From Sphingopyxis sp. YF1 (GTDB lineage Bacteria; Pseudomonadota; Alphaproteobacteria; Sphingomonadales; Sphingomonadaceae): a stretch of 64,000 nt of DNA. The notes under the pieces were generated by a model that made no database searches, was not told the origin of the DNA, and saw only the letters and a program-made list of their open reading frames with translations. The stretch covers positions 3,162,001-3,226,000 of the forward strand of contig NZ_CP033204.1 of the NCBI RefSeq assembly GCF_022701295.1, read 5' to 3'. Positions 20,404-29,922 of this stretch are shown here, piece after piece (the stretch's first letter is position 1; each line of letters starts with the position of its first letter). The position numbers and the translations under genes are program-made.

Positions 20404-21303
20404 TTAAAGATTGAAGCCCCGCACGACCTTCAGCGTTCCCGCCAAAGCCTCCACCAGCGCGACGGGCCGATTTTCGGCGTCCCGTCCCCAATAGAGCCCG
20501 TCTTGCGTGCACCCCCCGGTCCAGACGCGACCCTGTCGGATCGCCCCTGCCGCTTCCGGGGAAAGGTCCAGAGCCGGGATGTCGACCAGCCCTGCCTCAA
20601 GCGGCAGAATGACTTCTGATTGCGCGGCGCCTTGGCCGAAAGCGTTCAATTTGTCCAGCGAAATCGCCCGATCGAGCGCGAACGGCCCCGCTTTCGTGCG
20701 GCGCAGCATCGTGACGTGCCCGACGCTGCCGACCGCGCGCGCAATATCGCGCGCGAGGCTGCGGATATAGGTGCCCTTCGACACATGCGCGGTGAGGGTG
20801 ACCGATTCGAGCCGCCCCTCTCTGCCAGCCTCATCCCGGACGGCGAGCGCATATACCGTGACCGCCCGCGCCTTCATCGCGACCGTTTCGCCCTTGCGTG
20901 CGCGATCATAGGCGCGCTCGCCGTCGATCTTGATCGCCGAATAGGCCGGCGGCACCTGTTCGATCGGCCCGGTGAAGCGCGGCAGGACGGCCACCACCTC
21001 GGCCAGCGTGGGCCGCGCGTCGCTGCTCGCCACCACCTCGCCCTCGGCGTCGAGCCCTGCGGTCTCGGTCCCGAATTGCACGGTGAAGTCGTAAATCTTG
21101 CTCGCGTCGAGCATCCGGCCGCACAGCTTCGTCGCTTCGCCGAGCGCGATCGGCAGCACCCCCGACGCCAGCGGGTCGAGCGTGCCGCCGTGGCCGACCT
21201 TGACCTTGCCCAGCCCCGCCTCGCGGCACACGCGCTTGACCGCGCCCACCGCCTGCGTCGAGCCGAGGCCCACGGGTTTGTCGAGGATGATCCAGCCGTT
21301 CAT
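20404..21303 (-). CDS. truB: tRNA pseudouridine(55) synthase TruB
   Basis: A 299-residue enzyme that makes pseudouridine 55 in the T-arm of tRNAs. The catalytic aspartate is Asp43 in [13 protein letters not shown]. Other family motifs are [13 protein letters not shown] at the start, [18 protein letters not shown], and [12 protein letters not shown]. Open frame upstream of the ATG reads into non-conserved sequence. It is followed by rpsO after 25 bases. Here truB is separated from rbfA by about 5 kb of unrelated genes. Confidence 0.96.
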   Translation of the reverse strand: MNGWIILDKPVGLGSTQAVGAVKRVCREAGLGKVKVGHGGTLDPLASGVLPIALGEATKLCGRMLDASKIYDFTVQFGTETAGLDAEGEVVASSDARPTLAEVVAVLPRFTGPIEQVPPAYSAIKIDGERAYDRARKGETVAMKARAVTVYALAVRDEAGREGRLESVTLTAHVSKGTYIRSLARDIARAVGSVGHVTMLRRTKAGPFALDRAISLDKLNAFGQGAAQSEVILPLEAGLVDIPALDLSPEAAGAIRQGRVWTGGCTQDGLYWGRDAENRPVALVEALAGTLKVVRGFNL

Positions 21304-21335
21304 CGCAGCGCCCCTGCTGGCGCCGCGTTCAATTG

Positions 21336-21743
21336 TCAATTCGACTTGCCGGCCTTGGCCGCTGCGGCAGCAGCCTTCCGCTCCTCCTTGCTTGGCGGGG
21401 GCGCAGAGGTCACGAAAGACTTCAACGCACAACTATCGCCGCGCACAAGAATCGTGGCATATTTGTCGAGCCGGGCCGAGCCGCGCGTTTCGACCCCGAT
21501 CGCCCGGGCGAAATTCAAGCTGGGGCAGGTTCCAAGGAACTCACCATAATACCAGTCCCGGCGGCGATCCTGAATCCAGATTCCCCTGTCGCCATCAGCT
21601 TGATAATCGCGAAGCGTCGAATCGCTCGGAAAGCTGATCCCGGTTTCCACACCGAGTTCGCGCGATGCAGACGGCTCGTCGGCCGCCGCTGCCGAAAGGG
21701 GAAGCAGCAGAGCGGCCAGGGAGAGTGCGAGTTGCGGTTTCAT
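21336..21743 (-). CDS. DUF6491 family small secreted protein
   Basis: A 135-residue protein with a clear signal peptide (MKPQLALSLAALLLPLSAAAA). The mature part matches the DUF6491 pattern: WIQDRRRDWYYGEFLGTCP, FARAIGVETRGSARLDKYAT, and a terminal region with a conserved cysteine (RGDSCALKSFV). Cys residues in GTCP and DSC could form a disulfide. Function is unknown. A start five codons upstream (MCRVI) is possible but gives a worse signal peptide. It lies 32 bases upstream of truB on the same strand. Confidence 0.7.
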   Translation of the reverse strand: MKPQLALSLAALLLPLSAAAADEPSASRELGVETGISFPSDSTLRDYQADGDRGIWIQDRRRDWYYGEFLGTCPSLNFARAIGVETRGSARLDKYATILVRGDSCALKSFVTSAPPPSKEERKAAAAAAKAGKSN

Positions 21744-21808
21744 GATGACGCGGCACATAGCAGGCCGAGGCTGAACCTGCGCTGACTTGGGAAGATGGCT
21801 ACCGTATA

Positions 21809-22348
21809 TCATTTCCCTTTCCACTCCCCCGCCAGCAGCGACCACAGCCCGGTATCGCGGACAAAGCCGGTCCAGGTGACGCGTTCGGAGCGCAGCACCC
21901 CTTCCTTGACCCCACCGAGCTTGGCGACCGCCGCCTGGCTTCGCGCGTTGCGCTCGTCGATGCGGAACTCGATGCGGCGAATCCCCACCGCAAAGGCATG
22001 GTCGAGCATCAACCGCTTCACCCGCCCGTTGAAACCGGTCCCGCGCGCATCGGGGTGGATGAAGCTGTTGCCGACCTCGACCGTCTGCGCCGACACTTCG
22101 GGGCGCAACCAGGCGGTCATGCCGACGAGCCGGCCCGCGTCCATGATCGCATAGGGCATGCGCCCGCTCCGGCCGGTCAGCACATCGAAACTCGCATCGA
22201 AATGCCCCGGACCGAAACTCGACGAACAGATCGTCCAGATGTCGGGATCGGCGGCACAGACGGCGCGCAGCGCCTCGCGATGTGCCTCGGTCAGCTTGAC
22301 GAGCCGGAGGTCGCCATCGGCGAGTTCGACATAGAGACGGTCAAGCAT
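21809..22348 (-). CDS. GNAT family N-acetyltransferase (RimJ/RimL-like)
   Basis: A 179-residue acetyltransferase resembling the RimJ/RimL group: [16 protein letters not shown] near the start, [20 protein letters not shown] as the acetyl-CoA binding strand-loop, and [20 protein letters not shown] near the end. Such proteins acetylate ribosomal protein N-termini, amino acids or antibiotics; the acceptor is unknown. The start overlaps the end of tdk by eight bases on the same strand, so the two are likely co-translated. Confidence 0.8.
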   Translation of the reverse strand: MLDRLYVELADGDLRLVKLTEAHREALRAVCAADPDIWTICSSSFGPGHFDASFDVLTGRSGRMPYAIMDAGRLVGMTAWLRPEVSAQTVEVGNSFIHPDARGTGFNGRVKRLMLDHAFAVGIRRIEFRIDERNARSQAAVAKLGGVKEGVLRSERVTWTGFVRDTGLWSLLAGEWKGK

Positions 22349-22955
22349 CGGCGCCCACCTCCCTTGGCGCCGCCGCAGCTTCGCGCCGTTTCGCCATGAA
22401 ATGCCGCCGGCACATCGCGACATAGCGGTCGTTGCCGCCGATCTCGGTCTGCGCCCCCGCGACCACCGCGCGGCCGCTTTCGTCGACGCGCAGGTTCATC
22501 GTCGCCTTGCGCCCGCATTCGCACACCGCCTTCAGCTCGACGAGCGCGTCCGCGATGCCGAGCAGCACCGCCGATCCGGGGAAGAGCTCCGCCGAAAAAT
22601 CGGTACGCAAGCCATAGCAGAGGATCGGGATATTCGCCTCGTCGGCGAGCCGCGCGAGCTGGAACACCTGATCCTTCGACAGGAATTGCGCCTCGTCGAC
22701 GAGGACGCAGGCGAGCGGACGCTCGGCATTTTCGGCCAGCACCGCGGCACCGATGTCGCTGTCGGGATCAAACTTGTGCGCCTCGGCCATCAGCCCGATG
22801 CGGCTCGTCACCTGCCCCGCGCCGTAGCGGTCGTCGAGCGCCGCGGTCCACAGCATCGTTTCCATGCCGCGCTCGCGATAGTTGAAATCCGCCTGGAGCA
22901 GCGTCGTCGACTTGCCCGCATTCATGCTGGCATAATAGAAATAGAGCTTGGCCAT
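22341..22955 (-). CDS. tdk: Thymidine kinase
   Basis: A 204-residue type II thymidine kinase of nucleotide salvage. The P-loop is ASMNAGKST (residues 9-17) and the second ATPase motif is [14 protein letters not shown]. The lasso and zinc region has [13 protein letters not shown] and, later, MCRRHF. The ATG starts the conserved [15 protein letters not shown]; upstream frame is not conserved. It is preceded by the NsrR-type repressor gene on the same strand after a 43-base gap. Confidence 0.95.
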   Translation of the reverse strand: MAKLYFYYASMNAGKSTTLLQADFNYRERGMETMLWTAALDDRYGAGQVTSRIGLMAEAHKFDPDSDIGAAVLAENAERPLACVLVDEAQFLSKDQVFQLARLADEANIPILCYGLRTDFSAELFPGSAVLLGIADALVELKAVCECGRKATMNLRVDESGRAVVAGAQTEIGGNDRYVAMCRRHFMAKRREAAAAPREVGADA

Positions 22956-22998
22956 GGCGAAGCTGTGACCGGCTTTGCGCCCCCGTGCAATGGGCGAA

Positions 22999-23430
22999 TC
23001 AGGCGCCCTCGAGCAGCGCGCGAAAGCGCGCCGGCTGCGGCAGCAGGTCGGCGAGGGTGAAACCGTCGAGATGGCCGAGGAAGGCCGCCAGCGCGCCGCC
23101 GAGCGCACCCTGCAGGCCGCAGGCGCCGCGCACCGGGCACGCCGAGGTCGCGGGGTCCATGCATTCGACAAAATTGTCGAGATTTTCGAACGCGCGCACC
23201 ACCGCGCCGACGTTGATCGCGGCGGGTTCGTGCGTCAGCCGCATGCCGCCGCCGCGCCCGCGCTGCGTCGCGACATAGCCAAGCCCCTGCAGCCGCTGCG
23301 CGACCTTGGCGAGATGGTTGCGCGACACGCCATAGCGCCCCGCGATCTCGTCGACCGTCATCAGGTCGCCGGTCGCGCCGAGCGCCATCAGGATGCGCAG
23401 GGCATAGTCGCTGTGAAGGCTGAGCCGCAT
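22999..23430 (-). CDS. nsrR: Rrf2 family repressor, NsrR-like [Fe-S] nitric oxide sensor
   Basis: A 143-residue Rrf2 winged-helix regulator opening [19 protein letters not shown], the characteristic NsrR start. The recognition helix region is [14 protein letters not shown]. Three cysteines, Cys90, Cys98 and Cys104 (C-x7-C-x5-C), match the iron-sulfur ligands of NsrR proteins, whose cluster reacts with NO and releases DNA. It is divergent from a truncated-haemoglobin operon. The 80-base divergent region contains inverted repeats resembling NsrR half-sites (TATTT/AAATA), consistent with repression of both directions. IscR and other Rrf2 proteins have different cysteine spacing and first residues. 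Confidence 0.85.
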   Translation of the reverse strand: MRLSLHSDYALRILMALGATGDLMTVDEIAGRYGVSRNHLAKVAQRLQGLGYVATQRGRGGGMRLTHEPAAINVGAVVRAFENLDNFVECMDPATSACPVRGACGLQGALGGALAAFLGHLDGFTLADLLPQPARFRALLEGA

Positions 23431-23436
23431 AAAATA

Positions 23437-23451
23437 GGTATATGGAATATT
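23437..23451. promoter_or_regulatory. Candidate second NsrR site, next to the repressor start
   Basis: GGTATATGGAATATT matches the palindrome at 23478-23492 at 10 of 15 positions and lies seven bases upstream of the repressor start codon. It would suit autoregulation. It is weaker and not a perfect palindrome. Confidence 0.4.
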
Positions 23452-23477
23452 GCTTTTACGATCAATCGCGAATAACA

Positions 23478-23492
23478 GGTATTTCAAATACC
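23478..23492. promoter_or_regulatory. Candidate NsrR operator
   Basis: GGTATTT-C-AAATACC is a perfect 15-base palindrome 18 bases upstream of the globin start codon. Its TATTT/AAATA halves resemble the inner part of the known NsrR half-site. Position and neighbouring genes support NO-relieved repression of the globin operon. Confidence 0.65.
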
Positions 23493-23510
23493 AAATAACG
23501 AGTCGAGATC

Positions 23511-23987
23511 ATGAGCACAGCAGCCCGCGTCCATCCCCACAGCCTCGCCGCGCGCGAACGCCGCCGCGACGATGCGCGCGCGATGGGCATCGACGAAGCC
23601 TTCATCGCGGCGATGGTCGACCATTTCTACGCCGCGGTGCGCGCCGACACCGAACTCGGCCCGATCTTCGAACCGCGCATCGCCGACTGGCCCCGGCATC
23701 TAGGACAGATGAACCGTTTCTGGCAGTCGATCCTGCTCAGCGCGGGCAATTTTTCGGGCAATCCGATGGTCAAGCATCTCGCCATCCCGGGCCTCGATCA
23801 GGCGCATTTCGAACGCTGGCTGCAACTCTTCTACGCCACGCTGCACACCATTGCGCCAACGCCGGAGGCCGCCGACCACATCGGCGCCAAGGCGCGAATG
23901 ATCGCCGAAAGCCTGCTCACCGGCATCTGGGTCCACCGCGACCGGGATCAGGCACTGTCGAGGAAAGTGGAGCTTCCCCATGCCTGA
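23511..23987 (+). CDS. Group III truncated haemoglobin
   Basis: A 158-residue globin of the truncated group III type. Landmarks are FYAAVRADTELGPIF, WPRHLGQMNRFWQSILL and GNPMVKHLAIPGLDQAHFERW, with His89 the likely proximal haem ligand and an aromatic-rich distal side. Group III truncated globins such as Campylobacter Ctb bind O2 and NO and are linked to nitrosative stress. An N-terminal extension of about 20 basic residues precedes the fold. It is divergent from the NsrR-like gene and overlaps the next gene by eight bases, so it heads a three-gene operon. Confidence 0.88.
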   Translation: MSTAARVHPHSLAARERRRDDARAMGIDEAFIAAMVDHFYAAVRADTELGPIFEPRIADWPRHLGQMNRFWQSILLSAGNFSGNPMVKHLAIPGLDQAHFERWLQLFYATLHTIAPTPEAADHIGAKARMIAESLLTGIWVHRDRDQALSRKVELPHA

Positions 23988-24435
23988 CCCTGTTTCGCCC
24001 GACCCTGTTGCGCCTGCCCCCGTCTCCCGCCCGTCCCCCGCGCGCTCCGTCGTCCACCTGTCGAACGACCCCTATGAAGTGAACGGCATGCAGGCGGGGT
24101 TCCAGCTGCCGCGCTGGGTCTGGCGCAGCATGTTCGCCTGTTACGCCATCTTCTTTCTCGGCCTCGGCGCGGCGACCGGACGCGACACCGCGACGATCTT
24201 CATGCTCGTCGTCTCCGCGCTCTATGCGCTGATGTATTTCGCGACCGCGGGCATTCTCCACGCCCAGAAGGGTCCCGAACATGCCTCGCCGCTCGACCGC
24301 GTCGGCGGGATGCTCGACACCTGGACCGGGCCGATGGACGGTCAGACCGTCGCGGCGCAGATCCTTGCCGTGCCTGCGGGCTTCGCCTTCCTTGGCGTCA
24401 CCTTCCTGATCGTCCGCTGGACCGCAGGATTCTGA
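23980..24435 (+). CDS. Unrecognised three-helix membrane protein of the NsrR/globin operon
   Basis: A 151-residue protein I do not recognise. A proline-rich, soluble N-terminus of about 45 residues precedes three predicted membrane segments (around 50-66, 70-95 and 125-148). The only polar landmarks are GGMLDTWTGPMDGQTVAAQ before the third helix and HAQKGPEH after the second. It overlaps the globin gene by eight bases and is two bases from the DUF1971 gene, so it is clearly part of this operon. A role in NO or nitrate response is inferred from context only. Confidence 0.75.
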   Translation: MPDPVSPDPVAPAPVSRPSPARSVVHLSNDPYEVNGMQAGFQLPRWVWRSMFACYAIFFLGLGAATGRDTATIFMLVVSALYALMYFATAGILHAQKGPEHASPLDRVGGMLDTWTGPMDGQTVAAQILAVPAGFAFLGVTFLIVRWTAGF

Positions 24436-24437
24436 CG

Positions 24438-24737
24438 ATGTTCATCGACCGCGGCCCTGCACTGCCCGATGGCGCGTGGGCCTACCGCACGATCGGGCCC
24501 TTCGCGGCCGACACCATCCCCGCGGGCCTGCTGCGGATGCACAATCTCAAGGCGGGGGCGTGGGGGGTACTCACGGTCGAGGCCGGCGCGGTGCGTTTTT
24601 GCTGGGACGACGATGTCGGGGGCGCACGCGCGCTCGCGGCGGGCGATGCGATGCTCGTTCCGCCGCTGGTGCCGCATCATCTCGAACGCACCGGCCCGGT
24701 GACGCTGCGCATCGCCTTTCACGCGCCGCCCGCTTGA
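24438..24737 (+). CDS. DUF1971 (YeaR/TehB-like) cupin-type protein
   Basis: A 99-residue beta-sandwich protein of the DUF1971 family: LPDGAWAYRTIGPF, IPAGLLRMHNLKAGAWGVL, a short acidic WDDDVGG loop and VPPLVPHHLERTGPVTLRIAF at the end. E. coli YeaR belongs to this family and its operon is repressed by NsrR and induced by nitrate and NO, which fits the NsrR-like gene nearby. Biochemical function is unknown. Some relatives are annotated as tellurite-resistance-related; I see no tellurite gene here. Confidence 0.82.
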   Translation: MFIDRGPALPDGAWAYRTIGPFAADTIPAGLLRMHNLKAGAWGVLTVEAGAVRFCWDDDVGGARALAAGDAMLVPPLVPHHLERTGPVTLRIAFHAPPA

Positions 24738-24798
24738 CACGCCGCCGCCCCCTGCCATGCTGCGGTCCACGGATGCAGCAACAGGGGGAGAGCTGCCG

Positions 24799-26226
24799 AT
24801 GCGGCTGATGCCGGTGACCGACGCGATGTTCCTGTGGGGCGAAAGTCGCGAAATGCCGATGCATATCGGCGGCATCAACCTCTATACCCTGCCCGACGAT
24901 GTCGACGAGACCGACTGGCTGGGCGAACAGCTCGCACTGATGCGCCAGTCCGAAGGGCTGCGGCGACCGTTCAGCGAACGGCTCAAGCTGACGCCTTTCG
25001 GCCAGTACGGACCGATCCGGCTCGAACCCGACCGCGACATCGACATGCATTACCATGTCCGCGCCGCCGCACTGCCCAGGCCGGGGCGCTATCGCGAGAT
25101 GTTCGAACTCGCCTCGCGGCTCCATTCGGGGCTGCTCGACCGCACCCGGCCCCTGTGGGAAATCACCCTGATCTCGGGCCTGCCCAATCGCCAGATCGCG
25201 ACCTTCAAGAAAGTGCATCACGCGCTGATGGACGGCGCGGCGAGCATCCATTTCTATAATTCGATGTTCTCGCCCGATCCCAGGGAGCGGCGCACCGCCT
25301 CGCCGCTCTCGGTCGAGGCCTATGAAGCGTATAAGCGCAAATTCCCGCAGCCCAAAAAGCCGCCGCGCCCCAGCCTGACCGACATCGCCGCCATCGGCGA
25401 TTTCCTGAAGGAGCAATGGGGCAACAGCGTCGGCGTCACCAAGGCGATGAACCAGTATCTGGCCGCGATGTTCGGCCTGGGCGGCGAAGGCCTCGTCACG
25501 CCCTTTTCCGGCGTGCCGCGTACGAGCTTTAACCGCAGCATTACCGGGGCGCGGCGGTTTGTCGCGCAAAGCTGGTCGCTCGACCGCGTGCGCGCGGTCG
25601 GCAAGGCCTATGAGGGGACGATCAACGACGCGGTGCTCGGCATGTGCTCGGGGGCGATGCGCAAATATCTGCAATCGCTGAACGAGCTGCCCGACAAACC
25701 GTTGAAGGCGATGGCGCCGGTGTCGATCCGTCCGAAGGACGATATCGATTCGGGCAATTCGGTCGCGTCGGTGACCGCCAATCTCGCGACGCATGTCGAC
25801 GATCCCGCGACGCGGATGGCGATGATCCAGGAATCGATGAACTCGGCCAAGGCCCAGCTCCGGGCGATGACCGCCGGGCAGATCCAGCTTTATATGGCGA
25901 TCACCAGCCTGCCGATGATGCTGACCGCATTGACCCGCACCGCCGACAAATTCCCCGCCTATTCGGTGACGATCTCGAACGTTCCCGGCCCGCGCGAGCA
26001 GATGTACTGGAACGGCGCGCGGCTCGACGGCATGTATCCCGCGAGCATCCCCGTCGACGGCATGGCGATGAACATCACGCAGGTGTCGAATTTCCGGAAT
26101 ATCGACTTCGGCATCACCGCCTGCCGGCGCAGCGTGCCGCACGCGCAGCGGATGATCGACTATCTGGAGGAGGCGCTGGTCGAGCTGGAGCAGGCGGCGG
26201 GGATCAAGACGCCGAAGGGGAAATAG
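24799..26226 (+). CDS. Wax ester synthase / diacylglycerol acyltransferase family protein
   Basis: A 475-residue WS/DGAT homologue. The active-site motif HHALMDG is at residues 140-146, and the NVPGP motif is in SVTISNVPGPREQMY. The enzymes transfer acyl groups from acyl-CoA to fatty alcohols or diacylglycerol to make storage lipids, but many alphaproteobacterial copies are uncharacterised. GGGGGAG precedes the ATG chosen; an in-frame ATG 42 bases upstream lacks one. A TTGACA overlapping the stop of the upstream DUF1971 gene could be the -35 of its own promoter, although the -10 is poor. Confidence 0.86.
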   Translation: MRLMPVTDAMFLWGESREMPMHIGGINLYTLPDDVDETDWLGEQLALMRQSEGLRRPFSERLKLTPFGQYGPIRLEPDRDIDMHYHVRAAALPRPGRYREMFELASRLHSGLLDRTRPLWEITLISGLPNRQIATFKKVHHALMDGAASIHFYNSMFSPDPRERRTASPLSVEAYEAYKRKFPQPKKPPRPSLTDIAAIGDFLKEQWGNSVGVTKAMNQYLAAMFGLGGEGLVTPFSGVPRTSFNRSITGARRFVAQSWSLDRVRAVGKAYEGTINDAVLGMCSGAMRKYLQSLNELPDKPLKAMAPVSIRPKDDIDSGNSVASVTANLATHVDDPATRMAMIQESMNSAKAQLRAMTAGQIQLYMAITSLPMMLTALTRTADKFPAYSVTISNVPGPREQMYWNGARLDGMYPASIPVDGMAMNITQVSNFRNIDFGITACRRSVPHAQRMIDYLEEALVELEQAAGIKTPKGK

Positions 26227-26242
26227 AAGCCCTACTCCAAAC

Positions 26243-26334
26243 CCGTTTGCGCCGAGCTTGTCGAAGCGCCGTTCTTCCCTTTAAATCCAGAATCTTGAAG
26301 AAGGACGGTCCTTCGACAAGCTCAGGACGAACGG
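26243..26334. repeat. Interspersed palindromic repeat, family A copy 2
   Basis: Arms 26243-26266 and 26311-26334 are 24-base inverted copies (about 20 matches) containing GAGCTTGTCGAAG and its complement, with a 44-base centre. It lies between convergent WS/DGAT and rbfA genes and could serve as a two-way terminator. Confidence 0.8.
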
Positions 26335-26343
26335 ACCAAGAGG

Positions 26344-26754
26344 TCAGCCCTCAGCTTCGTCGTCTCCGCGCTCCAAATCCCGCGCCACCTTCGGATCGCG
26401 CAGCAGTTTTTCGATATGGCTCGCCTCGTCGAAGCTTTCGTCGGCGAGAAATTTCAGCTTCGCGGCATATTTCATCCGCACCTTCGACGCGACCGTCTTC
26501 TGGAGGTACGCGGTGTTGGTGCGCAGCGCCTTGATCACCGCATCCTCGTCCTTGCCGAGCAGCGGCTTCACGAACACCGTCGCGTGGCGCAGGTCGGGCG
26601 ACATGCGCACTTCGGTGATGCTCACCGGATGCGTCGCGAGCACATCGTCGTGCACGTCGCCGCGCGCGATGATCTCGCTCAGCACATGGCGCACCTGCTC
26701 GCCGACGCGCAGCACGCGGACCGACGGCCCCTGATCCTTTTCGCCCTTCTTCAC
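26344..26754 (-). CDS. rbfA: Ribosome-binding factor A
   Basis: A 136-residue RbfA, a KH-type factor needed for late 30S maturation. Typical wording: [42 protein letters not shown], and [26 protein letters not shown]. The start is a GTG sharing four bases (GTGA) with the stop of the DUF1697 gene. It ends the rimP-nusA-ylxR-infB-rbfA run; truB, usually next, is about 5 kb further on. Confidence 0.95.
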   Translation of the reverse strand: MKKGEKDQGPSVRVLRVGEQVRHVLSEIIARGDVHDDVLATHPVSITEVRMSPDLRHATVFVKPLLGKDEDAVIKALRTNTAYLQKTVASKVRMKYAAKLKFLADESFDEASHIEKLLRDPKVARDLERGDDEAEG

Positions 26755-27305
26755 TTCGCTTTCTTCTCTTCGTCCAGTTTCGCGACGATGCGCGCGATCG
26801 AGCGCATGTTACGCGCGGTGCCCTTGCAGCCCAAGCGCCTTTCGATGAAGGGACCGGTGAGCTTGCTGTCGGCAACACCGTCACCATAGTCGAGGAACAG
26901 CATGCGCTTGCCGAGCGCGAGCTTTTCGCCCCCGCGGCCCAGGTGATCGCCGACCAGCCGGTCGAACTGCTCCTGGCTCGGCTGGTCGGTGAGGTACATG
27001 GTGTGGACGAACCGGTCCTCGTTCGTCCCCGCAAAAGGGTTGTCCGACACGCCCGCCGCCAGTTCGTCGCGATCGCGCACGACGACCGCGCTCGTCATGT
27101 CGAAGCGGTCGTCGACCATCAGGCCAAGCTTTTCCTCGAGCCCGCGCGTCGGCCGCGCGTCATGGTTGAACAGCACATTACCGCTCGCCACGACGGTCTC
27201 GACGTTGCTGAAGCCTTCGGCCTCGAACGCCGCGCGCAGGTCGACCATCTTCAGCCGGTTGCCGCCGACATTGATGCTGCCGAACAGGGCGACATAGCGC
27301 GCCAT
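26751..27305 (-). CDS. DUF1697 family protein
   Basis: A 184-residue DUF1697 protein: [20 protein letters not shown] at the start, [24 protein letters not shown], and a C-terminal half with [19 protein letters not shown]. The family is widespread, cytoplasmic and of unknown function. It sits between infB and rbfA, joined to rbfA by a GTGA overlap and 35 bases behind infB. It is an unusual passenger in the translation-factor operon. Confidence 0.88.
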   Translation of the reverse strand: MARYVALFGSINVGGNRLKMVDLRAAFEAEGFSNVETVVASGNVLFNHDARPTRGLEEKLGLMVDDRFDMTSAVVVRDRDELAAGVSDNPFAGTNEDRFVHTMYLTDQPSQEQFDRLVGDHLGRGGEKLALGKRMLFLDYGDGVADSKLTGPFIERRLGCKGTARNMRSIARIVAKLDEEKKAK

Positions 27306-27340
27306 GGTGCCGCCTCCCTGTTATGCGGAACGAACGCCCG

Positions 27341-29905
27341 TCAGAGCGTCCGTTCGCGCAGCTCGACCTCGAAGACTTCGAGGTGATCGCCCGGCTTGAT
27401 GTCGTTGGTGTCGGCCAGCACGACGCCGCACTCCAGACCGGCGCGAACTTCGGCGACATCGTCCTTGAAGCGACGCAGCGAGGCGATGGTCGTCGCCGAG
27501 ACGATGACGTCGTCGCGGGTGAGACGCGCATGGAGGCCCTTGCGGATCGAGCCTTCGAGCACGAGCAGGCCGGCGGCCTTGTCGCGCTTTCCGGCCGGGA
27601 AGACCTCCTTGACCTCGGCGCGGCCGACGACATTTTCGATGCGCTCCGGACCCAGCTCGCCCGCCATCTCCTTCGCGACGTCCGCGGTCAGGTGATAGAT
27701 CACGTCATAATACATGAAGCGCACTTTTTCGCGGTTCGCGATCTCACGCGCCTTGGCGTTCGGACGGACGTTGAAGCCGATGATCGGTGCGCCCGTCGCG
27801 GCGGCCAGCGTCACATCGCTCTCGGTGATCGCGCCGGCGCCCGACTGGAGCACGCGAACGCGAATCTCGTCGGTCGACAGGCGGTTGAGCGCGTTGACGA
27901 TCGCTTCGACCGACCCCTGCACATCGCCCTTGATGACCACCGGATATTCGATGACCTTCGCCTTGTCGGCGAGCGCCGAGAACATGCCTTCGAGGCTGAC
28001 CGGCGCCTGCGCGGTCCGCTTCTTGAGCGCTTCGCTCTGGCGATAGGCCGCGACTTCGCGGGCGCGCGCCTCATTCTCGACGACGGTCAGCGTATCACCC
28101 GCCATCGGCACGCCGCCGAGGCCGAGGACCTCGACCGGCATCGACGGTCCGGCTTCCTTGATCTGCTTGCCCTGGTCGTTGACCAGCGCGCGCACGCGGC
28201 CGCTCTCGGCGCCGCAGACGAAGATGTCGCCGACCTTGAGCGTGCCGCGGCGGACGAGGATCGTCGCAACCGGGCCACGGCCCTTGTCGAGCTTCGCCTC
28301 GACCACCGTGCCTTCGGCGGCGCGGTCGGGGTTGGCCTTGAGCTCCATGATCTCGGCCTGCATCGCGATCGCGTCGAGCAGCTTGTCGAGGCCGGTCTTC
28401 TTGAGCGCCGACACTTCGACATTCTGGACGTCGCCGCCCATTTCCTCGACCACCAGCTCGTGCTCGAGCAGGCGTTCGCGGACACGCTGCGGATTGGCGC
28501 CGTCCTTGTCGACCTTATTGATCGCGACGATGATCGGCACGCCGGCCGCCTTCGCATGGTTGATCGCCTCGATCGACTGCGGCTTCAGTCCGTCGTCGGC
28601 GGCGACCACCAGGATCACGATGTCTGTAACGTTGGCACCGCGCTGGCGCATCTCCGAAAAAGCCTCGTGACCCGGCGTATCAAGGAAGGTGACCAGACTG
28701 CCGTCGGGGGTCTTCACCTGATAGGCACCGATATGCTGGGTGATGCCGCCGGCCTCGCCCGCCTGCACATTCGCGCCGCGCAGCGCGTCGAGCAGGCTGG
28801 TCTTGCCGTGGTCGACGTGACCCATGATCGTCACGACGGGTGCGCGCGGCTTGAGGTCGGTCGTGGCGTCGACGTCCTCGTCATGCCGGATGTCGATGTC
28901 GGCCTCGCTCACGCGCTTGATCTCGTGTCCGAATTCGGTGACGAGCAGCTCGGCAGTATCCTGATCGATCGTCTGATTGACGGTGACGGGCATGCCCATC
29001 TTGAACAGCGCCTTGACCAGATCCGCGCCCTTTTCGGCCATGCGGTTGGCAAGTTCCTGCACCGTGATCGTGTCGGGCACGACGACTTCGCGGACCTGCT
29101 TTTCGCGCGGGCCGGTCGACCGGACGTGCGAGCGCTTTTCCTTTTCGCGGGCGCGCTTCAGCGCGGCGAGGCTGCGCGCGCGCGCGCCCTCATCGTCGTT
29201 GAGCGCGCGCGTGACGGTCAGCTTGCCCGACTGGCGCCGGTTGTCGGCACCGCGGGTCGCCTTGGGCTCGGGGCGCTTGGGTTCGGGACGCTTCGGCGCC
29301 TCGACGGGCGTGAAGCGGCGCGGGGCCGGAGCGGCGGTTGCGGTCGTCGTTGCGGGACGCGGCGCGGCGGCCTCGCCCTCGGCGGGCTTCGCCGGAGCAG
29401 CCGCAGGCGCTTCGGCGGCCGGTGCGACTTCAGGCTCGGGCGCAGCCGGCGCGGGCGCCGGGGCCGGTTCGGCGGCCTTGGCGACGGCGGCTTCGGCGCG
29501 CGCCTTTTCTTCCTCGGCGGCGCGCGCGCGCTCGGCTTCCTCGCGGCGGCGGTTTTCTTCGAGCGCGTTCATGCGCGCTTCCTCGGCCTCACGCAGCAGT
29601 TGCGCCTGGCGCTCCTGACGCGACATCAGGCTGTCGTTCTCGCTTGCACGCGGAGCGGCGGGCTTCGGTGCGGGGGGCGGCGCGACCGGAGCGGGCGCTG
29701 GTGCCGGAGCGGCCTGGACGTCCTCGACCACCGGCTCGGCTGCCGCCTCACCGGGACGACCGAGCACGCGGCGGCGCTTCACCTCGACCACCACCGTGTT
29801 GCGGCGGCCGTGGCTGAACTGCTGCTGCACCTGTCCGGCCTCGACCGTCCGCTTCAGCCCCAGCGGCTTGCGGGTAAGGGTCGGCTTGTCCTGTTCGTCA
29901 CTCAT
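27341..29905 (-). CDS. infB: Translation initiation factor IF-2
   Basis: An 854-residue GTPase that places initiator tRNA on the 30S subunit. The alanine/proline/glutamate-rich N-terminal third contains an IF2-associated segment ([20 protein letters not shown]). The G domain has GHVDHGKT near residue 362, DTPGHEAF and NKVD motifs. Domains II and III follow, and the C-terminal fMet-tRNA-binding domain ends [19 protein letters not shown]. Seventeen bases separate it from ylxR. The length is within the alphaproteobacterial range. Confidence 0.97.
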   Translation of the reverse strand: MSDEQDKPTLTRKPLGLKRTVEAGQVQQQFSHGRRNTVVVEVKRRRVLGRPGEAAAEPVVEDVQAAPAPAPAPVAPPPAPKPAAPRASENDSLMSRQERQAQLLREAEEARMNALEENRRREEAERARAAEEEKARAEAAVAKAAEPAPAPAPAAPEPEVAPAAEAPAAAPAKPAEGEAAAPRPATTTATAAPAPRRFTPVEAPKRPEPKRPEPKATRGADNRRQSGKLTVTRALNDDEGARARSLAALKRAREKEKRSHVRSTGPREKQVREVVVPDTITVQELANRMAEKGADLVKALFKMGMPVTVNQTIDQDTAELLVTEFGHEIKRVSEADIDIRHDEDVDATTDLKPRAPVVTIMGHVDHGKTSLLDALRGANVQAGEAGGITQHIGAYQVKTPDGSLVTFLDTPGHEAFSEMRQRGANVTDIVILVVAADDGLKPQSIEAINHAKAAGVPIIVAINKVDKDGANPQRVRERLLEHELVVEEMGGDVQNVEVSALKKTGLDKLLDAIAMQAEIMELKANPDRAAEGTVVEAKLDKGRGPVATILVRRGTLKVGDIFVCGAESGRVRALVNDQGKQIKEAGPSMPVEVLGLGGVPMAGDTLTVVENEARAREVAAYRQSEALKKRTAQAPVSLEGMFSALADKAKVIEYPVVIKGDVQGSVEAIVNALNRLSTDEIRVRVLQSGAGAITESDVTLAAATGAPIIGFNVRPNAKAREIANREKVRFMYYDVIYHLTADVAKEMAGELGPERIENVVGRAEVKEVFPAGKRDKAAGLLVLEGSIRKGLHARLTRDDVIVSATTIASLRRFKDDVAEVRAGLECGVVLADTNDIKPGDHLEVFEVELRERTL

Positions 29906-29922
29906 CGAGAACCATCATTCCT

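Noticed and set aside
17643..20414. A 923-codon open frame on the plus strand opposite pnp and rpsO
   Set aside because: Long antisense frames are expected in GC-rich coding DNA. The translation is rich in Arg/Asp/His with no domain, and the minus strand carries unmistakable PNPase and S15.
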